Part shown: positions 1 to 5,711 of the stretch, piece by piece
Position numbering within the stretch: position 1 is the stretch's first letter
How the letters are laid out: every line of letters begins with the position of its first letter
From: an uncultured Planctomycetaceae bacterium
Lineage (GTDB): Bacteria > Planctomycetota > Planctomycetia > Pirellulales > Pirellulaceae
Length of the DNA stretch: 5,711 nt
Direction of reading: 5' to 3'
Assembly (NCBI GenBank): GCA_937904535.1
Contig: CALELC010000479.1
Location: forward strand, 1 to 5,711
Position numbers and translations under genes: made by a program
Notes under the pieces: model-generated
The model's input: the letters and a program-made list of their open reading frames with translations, nothing else
Told to the model about the DNA's origin: nothing
Databases searched by the model: none

Positions 1-47
1 CTGATCGGCAAACCGCCGCGGATTCGCTACGCTACCGCTGGTGTGCC

Positions 48-67
48 CTGTGGCAGCCGCGCCACAG
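48..67. repeat. Perfect 7-bp inverted repeat in the glnS leader
   Basis: CTGTGGC (48-54) and GCCACAG (61-67) are perfect reverse complements around a 6-base spacer, so the RNA can form a compact GC-rich stem-loop about 50 bases before the glnS start. It could be a leader structure, the tail of an upstream gene's terminator, or an operator half-site pair. No T-run follows, so a classical intrinsic terminator is unlikely. A 7-bp match can arise by chance in GC-rich DNA. Confidence 0.4.
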
Positions 68-87
68 CCACCGACAACACCACCGAC
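68..87 (+). repeat. Two direct copies of CCACCGAC, 12-base period
   Basis: CCACCGAC occurs at 68-75 and again at 80-87, start to start 12 bases apart, just after the inverted repeat and about 30 bases before the glnS ATG. The surrounding stretch is a CAC/CCA-rich, purine-poor leader. It may be simple low complexity or a short protein-binding site. Nothing else in the sequence decides between these. Confidence 0.3.
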
Positions 88-118
88 TCACCGTGTTAGC
101 CACCGCGAGCGATTCAAG

Positions 119-1828
<1,710 letters not shown>

Positions 1829-1846
1829 GCCGATCTCGGCACGCCT

Positions 1847-1867
1847 ACTGAAACAAGGTTTTTCAGT
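1847..1867 (+). terminator. Stem-loop after glnS, weak terminator candidate
   Basis: ACTGAAA (1847-1853) pairs with TTTCAGT (1861-1867), a perfect 7-bp stem with a 7-base loop, starting 18 bases after the glnS stop. A smaller hairpin, GCCG/CGGC at 1829-1840, lies directly behind the stop. The stem is AT-rich, and the T-run lies inside it instead of after it, so this is not a textbook intrinsic terminator. It may work with the next hairpin, with which it shares one base. Confidence 0.3.
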
Positions 1868-1894
1868 CAAGCTAACGGCTTAAGGTTGGCTTGA
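1867..1894 (+). terminator. 10-bp stem-loop downstream of glnS, probable transcript 3' end
   Basis: TCAAGCTAAC (1867-1876) pairs with GTTGGCTTGA (1885-1894) through ten base pairs, one of them a T-G wobble, around an 8-base loop. This is the longest stem in the intergenic region and begins 38 bases after the glnS stop codon. No T-tract follows; the next bases are TCGGGGGCGG. It could be a non-canonical terminator or a 3'-end protecting hairpin. Location and stem length are the only support. Confidence 0.4.
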
Positions 1895-1898
1895 TCGG

Positions 1899-1923
1899 GG
1901 GCGGACGGGTAACGCCGCCGCCC
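1899..1923 (+). repeat. GC-only stem-loop downstream of glnS
   Basis: GGGCGG (1899-1904) pairs with CCGCCC (1918-1923). After a bulged A, CGG (1906-1908) continues the pairing with CCG (1915-1917), leaving a GTAACG loop. This stable GC stem follows the 10-bp hairpin by four bases and may add to transcript termination or pausing. No T-tract follows it. Confidence 0.35.
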
Positions 1924-2042
1924 GCGATTGCGAGGAGATTTCAGCGGCTGAGCGCGCATCCGGGGCATCGCAAGGACCGCGATTCTTAGGGCACAGCCAC
2001 AGGTCGCGAGGCTGAGAAATGCCGCCTGAGGAGGGGTTTGTA

Positions 2043-2087
2043 ATGTTTTCAAAATCCGCCTTTCCTCCATTTTGCGATTTCGATTAA
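2043..2087 (+). CDS. Possible 14-residue leader peptide with strong Shine-Dalgarno
   Basis: A purine run GAGGAGGGG (2028-2036) contains a full AGGAGG match (2029-2034) placed 8 bases before an ATG at 2043, which is ideal ribosome-binding geometry. The frame gives 14 residues, MFSKSAFPPFCDFD, rich in Phe (four of 14), and ends with TAA at 2085-2087, 70 bases before the ATG of the ATPase gene. A CCTCC at 2064-2068, inside the small ORF, could pair with this Shine-Dalgarno or with the similar one of the next gene, so a translation-coupled leader is conceivable. I recognise no family, and the ORF is too short for coding statistics; it may be chance. Confidence 0.2.
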   Translation: MFSKSAFPPFCDFD

Positions 2088-2143
2088 AGTCTCGCACGAC
2101 CCAGATGTGCCGCGATCTCGTGGCGCTTTATGTGTATTGGCCA

Positions 2144-2151
2144 GGGAGGGG
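2144..2151 (+). promoter_or_regulatory. Shine-Dalgarno site of the ATPase gene
   Basis: GGGAGGGG contains the GGAGG core at 2145-2149, 8 bases before the ATG at 2158. It is the reason for choosing 2158 as the start. The nearest in-frame alternative, TTG at 2137, lies upstream of this site and would not use it. Confidence 0.75.
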
Positions 2152-2157
2152 CCCAAC

Positions 2158-5100
2158 ATGTTGCTCGACCGCATCGATATCGATTCTCACGGCCCTTTGG
2201 CCCGCATCGGACTGGGGCCGTTCTCCCAGCAGCTCAACGTGATCACGGCTCCGGCAGGATCGGGCAAGACAGCGCTGGTGCGATTTCTGCGAGACTCGTT
2301 GACCGGAACGACGCCGGCTTATGAGGGCTTGGCCAAGTCCAGTGGTCGAGTGGTTTGGGCCGCCGCTGACGGGCTTTATCATTGCCGCCGGGAGCCGAAT
2401 GGGACGACACAGGGACGGCGATTCGTCGAGTTTGAAAGCCGGCTCGCGGGCCCGGCGCAAGCCTGGAATCGCCCGGCGGTGGTAGTCGACTTGCCAGCGA
2501 CGATCGTCGACGGCATCGTCACCGACACCACCGTCACATCGCTGCGGCGCATCGTTCAAGCGGTGCTGCGGTCGGGACTCGATCAAGCAGCCTCGGGAAC
2601 AGACCAACAGCCCACTGCCGAGATCGCTGCGCTGCGTGCCGAGATCGAACACCTGCGAAACCTGCTGCAGCACCATGGCCACGCCGCCGGCGGAGTGCCC
2701 TCAGAAGATCAGATTCGCGATCGTCTGGCGGCGCTGACCATGGAACTCAGCGCGATCGATTCTCGCCGGCAGTATGCCCGGCAAACCGAAGCGGCGGCAG
2801 AGCAGAGTCGGCGCGATCGGGCGGCGATTTCCCAAGCGGTCCAAGAGATCGATCGTCTGCGGACCCAAGAAACCGACCTGCGGAAGCGCATCCAGACGCT
2901 TGACCAAGCACTCGTACGACTCGCTGAACAGGCTCGGCAAGAAGAACATCGCATTGCATTGACGCAGTTGACGCGCACGCGGGTGCACTGGCTCAACCAG
3001 CAAATTGATCGCTTGCGCGGTGTGCTCAGCGAGGTTCGCAGTCTCGGTGACGACTGGTTTGGCGGATCGCTGGCAACGGGTCGCGGTCATCGAGCCGCGA
3101 CCGAGCGGTTGCTGCAACTGGCGCCACAGGATCACGCGGTGGCGCCGCTGCGGCGCGACGAGCTGGAGATCGTCGACCGTGGATGGCTGAGCCATTCGCG
3201 TCCGGCGGCAGCGGAATCGCTGGCCAGAACGGAACTGGAAGCCCGCCTGGATGCGATCTGCCGTCTGGTGGATCACCTCAGTGGCCGGCTCGAAGCCGAA
3301 CAAGAGCACTGGATCGGCGCGGAGCATCCGGCAGCGGAAATCTGTGGCGAAGCGACCACTGAGTCCGAACTCGCGTTGCAGCGGCTGCGTCAGGGCGATG
3401 CGGATGCCTCGGGATCGATTCAACCGCGACTGTCCGAGGATCCGGGCTGGGTTGAGGATTCGCTCCGCCGCCGCCGGATCGACGCGCTCCGCCGTGCCGA
3501 ACAACGCCGCCGGCTGGATGAGACCGCAGACTTGGAACAGATTCATGGGCGTCCCCAAAATGCGCTCGAGTTGACGCTGCGGACCATCGGGACGGCGCTG
3601 CAGTCGGTTTCTCGGCGGCTGCGTGTGCTTCGTGCCCAGCGTCATTTGGGCGTTGCTGAACCGCCTGCTTGGTCGACCGACGCGTGGCTGGAGGGACAGG
3701 CCACTGAGGCTGCTCCGCTGCCGCCAGCAGAACGGGCGGAAGCGCTGCGCCGCTGCGAGACCGAATTGGTCGCCGCGCTGCAGCGTTTAGCTCAGCACCG
3801 GGTGACGCTGCTCCGCCGGGTGGCACAGGCTCAGCAACTCCCCGAGAGCTTGCTCCAAGCGTTGGTGGCCGACGCTTCAATCCTGCCGGCCACAGTCGAC
3901 GAATGGTTGACCGCCAGCCTCTCCACCGCGCCGAATCAGCAAGGCGGCGAGGGGAGCACGCTCAGCGGCCACGATCGCGAGGCAGAACGACAAAAGTTGG
4001 AAAGCCAGCGGCGGGCCGCGGCCGAGCAACTGGACCGAACCATTGAACGCATGAATGAGCAACTGGCCGCGGCCGAAACGCTGCGAGCCCGGCTCAGTCC
4101 GCTGCGGTTGCAGGCGGTCAGCGACGAGGAACAGTTGCAGCGTGACCGCATCGAAGCCGAGATCGAGCGACTGCATCGCCTGTTGGCAGCACGCGAAACC
4201 CCGTTGCTGCAGCGCTACCGCCAGTGCGTCAGTCGCTTGCAACAACTCGAAACGCAACAGCACCTTGCTTCACCGCTGGCTGAACGCGCCAGCTCCTACC
4301 TGCGACGGCTCTCCGGCGGTCGCCTGCCGAGTGTTCACTGGCAGAGTGTGCTCGATCGATCATCGGGCCGGCAGCAACTTGCCGTGCTGCTCGCATCGCA
4401 GCCCGAAGCTCACTGCAGCGACGTCGATCGATTTCTGGGCGGCTTAGCGGTGCGATTGGCTGCGGCCGATGAGTTGACGCGTCGTGGTCGGCCGTTGCCG
4501 CTAATCATTGAAACGCCGTCGCGGGTCGACGCGTTTACTGAGTTGCAGTCGCGATACGGCGTCCAGCCGCTGCAGGTTGCGACCAGCTTCCATCCGCCGC
4601 AGGCGCGGATTGAGGATCTCGTGTCGACGCTCGCCGAGGCTACTGAGCGTGGACGACAAGTAATCTTGCTGACCGAAGACCAGCGGCTCGCGAATGCCAT
4701 CGTCGGCGCTGGTGGACGCAGCTATGCACTGGACGGTGCCCGCAGTACCTCGCGGGTGACGCTGCAAGATGTCCATCACAACTTTGATGTCACCTGGCAG
4801 GCAACGCCCGCTGCGGACGAGGGAGCGGTTGCAGAGACGGTTGCCAGCTCCGGCGACGATTCGGCGGATGCCCTGGAACGCTCACCGTTCGATCGGCCAT
4901 CGACCGAGACTGCAGCGACCAGTGATTCCGCGGCACGTGCGTACGCCATTCCCGTCAGCTCGCGAAGCGGCGAGACAGCGGCAGCTAAAGCTCCACGGTT
5001 CCGCTTCGGACAACGCTCGATTCGGGAAACGGCCGAGGGTGAGGCAACCGTCGCCGACGAGCGGGACGTGGTGATGTTTCCAACTCGGCACTCAGCCGCG

Positions 5101-5711
5101 ACCCACGGCCGCAGCGGTGGAGAGCACAGCCCTTTTTTTTTGAGCGGCGATAGCCCCGTTGAGCAGTCGCCTTCGGTGGACGTCCTCGCCGCTGCCAAAC
5201 TGCGGCGGTTGGGAATCACGGTCGTTGCGCAGTTGCTGTCGGCCAGCCCGCAAGAGTTGGCGGCGCAACTGCAGATGGCTGACATCAATGCCGCCACCGT
5301 GCGGCGTTGGCAAAATGAATGTCGGTTGGTGTGCGGCGTGCCCGGCCTACGTGGCTTCGATGCCCGAGTGCTCGTCGGCTGTGGAATGATCCATCCTCGG
5401 GAAATCGAAGAGATCAGCCCGGCGGAGTTGGTCGAAAAGGTCGAGACCTTTCTAGCAACGCCGCGGGGTGTGCAGATCTTGCGTACCGGCACCAGCCATG
5501 AGATCGCGCGTTTGACCGGCTGGATGGCCGAAGCGCGGCACTTGGCAAGGAGCGGTGACGTCGCTGGCCGTGAGTCGGTGAGTAGTGAGTCGGGCCAGGT
5601 GGAAAGCTTCGATCGCCCGCTGGCCGCAAGTGCGAGACGAGAGCGTGTCGCCTCCGGAGAGGCTTCCGAGGAACTCCGTCGCGGCGGTCGCAAAGGTGCC
5701 TCACGCACGCG
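2158..5711 (+). CDS. Large SMC/YhaN-like coiled-coil ATPase with C-terminal DUF4332-like domain, 3' partial
   Basis: The frame is open for 1184 codons and leaves the window without a stop. Residues 1-135 resemble the N-terminal head of SMC/RecF/YhaN-type ATPases: a beta strand, then LNVITAPAGSGKTALVRFLR with Walker A at 31-38 (K37, T38), then paired strands (GRVVWAAADGLYHCRRE). Residues about 155-300 and 605-700 are strongly heptad-like coiled coil (for example AEIAALRAEIEHLRNLL). The part between is also helical, with scattered Trp and no CxxC zinc hook. Residues about 705-860 look like the second head half: ASSYLRRLSGGRLP (711-724), AVRLAAADELTRRG (764-777), PLIIETP (781-787, Walker B position) and RGRQVILLTED (831-841). 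Residues about 880-990 are a Ser/Ala/Glu-rich linker. Residues 991-1128 match the DUF4332/HhH type (FFLSGDSPV, LRRLGI, VCGVPGLRGFDARVLVGCG, a G-x-x-I-L-R-x-G element). A Ser/Glu/Arg-rich tail follows. The protein is probably cytoplasmic and DNA- or chromosome-associated, by inference from the domains; no signal peptide or membrane segment is visible. Its substrate and partners are unknown. Confidence 0.9.
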   Translation, partial: MLLDRIDIDSHGPLARIGLGPFSQQLNVITAPAGSGKTALVRFLRDSLTGTTPAYEGLAKSSGRVVWAAADGLYHCRREPNGTTQGRRFVEFESRLAGPAQAWNRPAVVVDLPATIVDGIVTDTTVTSLRRIVQAVLRSGLDQAASGTDQQPTAEIAALRAEIEHLRNLLQHHGHAAGGVPSEDQIRDRLAALTMELSAIDSRRQYARQTEAAAEQSRRDRAAISQAVQEIDRLRTQETDLRKRIQTLDQALVRLAEQARQEEHRIALTQLTRTRVHWLNQQIDRLRGVLSEVRSLGDDWFGGSLATGRGHRAATERLLQLAPQDHAVAPLRRDELEIVDRGWLSHSRPAAAESLARTELEARLDAICRLVDHLSGRLEAEQEHWIGAEHPAAEICGEATTESELALQRLRQGDADASGSIQPRLSEDPGWVEDSLRRRRIDALRRAEQRRRLDETADLEQIHGRPQNALELTLRTIGTALQSVSRRLRVLRAQRHLGVAEPPAWSTDAWLEGQATEAAPLPPAERAEALRRCETELVAALQRLAQHRVTLLRRVAQAQQLPESLLQALVADASILPATVDEWLTASLSTAPNQQGGEGSTLSGHDREAERQKLESQRRAAAEQLDRTIERMNEQLAAAETLRARLSPLRLQAVSDEEQLQRDRIEAEIERLHRLLAARETPLLQRYRQCVSRLQQLETQQHLASPLAERASSYLRRLSGGRLPSVHWQSVLDRSSGRQQLAVLLASQPEAHCSDVDRFLGGLAVRLAAADELTRRGRPLPLIIETPSRVDAFTELQSRYGVQPLQVATSFHPPQARIEDLVSTLAEATERGRQVILLTEDQRLANAIVGAGGRSYALDGARSTSRVTLQDVHHNFDVTWQATPAADEGAVAETVASSGDDSADALERSPFDRPSTETAATSDSAARAYAIPVSSRSGETAAAKAPRFRFGQRSIRETAEGEATVADERDVVMFPTRHSAATHGRSGGEHSPFFLSGDSPVEQSPSVDVLAAAKLRRLGITVVAQLLSASPQELAAQLQMADINAATVRRWQNECRLVCGVPGLRGFDARVLVGCGMIHPREIEEISPAELVEKVETFLATPRGVQILRTGTSHEIARLTGWMAEARHLARSGDVAGRESVSSESGQVESFDRPLAASARRERVASGEASEELRRGGRKGASRT
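5133..5141 (+). repeat. T9 homopolymer inside the ATPase/DUF4332 gene
   Basis: Nine consecutive T's are read as CCT TTT TTT TTG (P-F-F-L, residues 992-995) in an otherwise GC-rich gene. The run sits at the junction between the disordered linker and the DUF4332-like domain. Nine T's keep the frame, since recognisable domain sequence continues after the run. Eight T's would give TGA at once (after residue 994), and ten would give TAG four codons later. Runs of this length are known sites of polymerase slippage, and U UUU UUU is a known ribosomal slippery heptamer. Confidence 0.85.

Larger units (their letters stand above)
1829..2157. other. Intergenic region between glnS and the ATPase gene
   Basis: These 329 bases carry no long open frame with recognisable homology on either strand. 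The first part (1829-1923) is a chain of inverted repeats listed separately. The middle (about 1925-2025) is GC-rich with nothing I can name. The stretch from about 2036 to 2090 is clearly more AT-rich than the rest of the window and is the most likely place for the downstream promoter. I could not find a convincing -35/-10 pair: TAAAGT at 2085-2090 is a fair -10 match, but the sequence 17 bases upstream does not resemble a -35. The last part carries the Shine-Dalgarno of the next gene. Confidence 0.7.

Noticed and set aside
41..118. In-frame GTG start giving GlnRS a 26-residue N-terminal extension
   Set aside because: The added residues are Pro/Thr-rich with no likeness to GlnRS, the extension would run through the leader hairpin and repeats, and the ATG at 119 gives a family-like N-terminus.
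1900..1916. Resemblance to the 16S rRNA stretch GGCGGACGGGTGAGTAACGC
   Set aside because: The match needs a 4-base deletion and stops outside about 17 bases; no other rRNA sequence flanks it. It is better explained as one of the GC-rich hairpins.
2046..2090. Sigma-70 style promoter for the ATPase gene
   Set aside because: The stretch is AT-rich, but no -35 and -10 elements with acceptable match and 16-18 base spacing could be paired.
2701..3645. Long minus-strand open frame of 314 codons
   Set aside because: It lies wholly inside the ATPase gene's coiled-coil region. Its translation shows no recognisable motif and the lack of stops is expected opposite a GC-rich, Arg/Leu/Glu-rich gene.
2620..4260. 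Rad50-type zinc hook in the coiled coil
   Set aside because: No CxxC motif occurs in the coil; the few cysteines are isolated.
4776..5708. Long minus-strand open frame of 310 codons
   Set aside because: It is antisense to the linker and DUF4332-like domain, Ser/Arg/Ala-rich with no domain-like pattern, while the plus-strand frame shows clear family features.

Overview
The window looks like a piece of a planctomycete chromosome, probably from the Pirellulales (Rhodopirellula/Blastopirellula side). The DNA is GC-rich. The second gene ends in a DUF4332-type helix-hairpin-helix module joined to an SMC/YhaN-like ATPase, a combination I associate with that group. This placement rests on remembered family features, not on a database search. 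No mobile element, tRNA, rRNA or CRISPR array is visible.

Layout, all on the + strand. Positions 1-118 are the leader of glnS and hold a perfect 7-bp inverted repeat and a short direct repeat. Positions 119-1828 encode a complete glutaminyl-tRNA synthetase (569 aa). Positions 1829-2157 are intergenic. The first ~95 bases after the glnS stop form a run of stem-loops that probably marks the end of the glnS transcript. A more AT-rich stretch then carries a well-placed Shine-Dalgarno sequence and a possible 14-codon leader ORF, followed by a strong Shine-Dalgarno for the next gene. From 2158 to the window end one reading frame stays open for at least 1184 codons and runs off the edge. It encodes a large multidomain protein: Walker A ATPase head, long coiled coil, second ATPase half, low-complexity linker, DUF4332-like domain, and a Ser/Glu/Arg-rich tail.

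Nothing suggests that the two genes work together. GlnRS is housekeeping translation machinery, and the 329-base gap with hairpins argues for separate transcripts. The interest lies in the second gene. Its Walker A motif is intact, but the ABC signature, Walker B and H-switch positions all look degenerate. A run of nine T's lies exactly where the DUF4332 domain starts, and slipping by one base in either direction gives a stop codon almost at once, leaving an ATPase without its C-terminal module.
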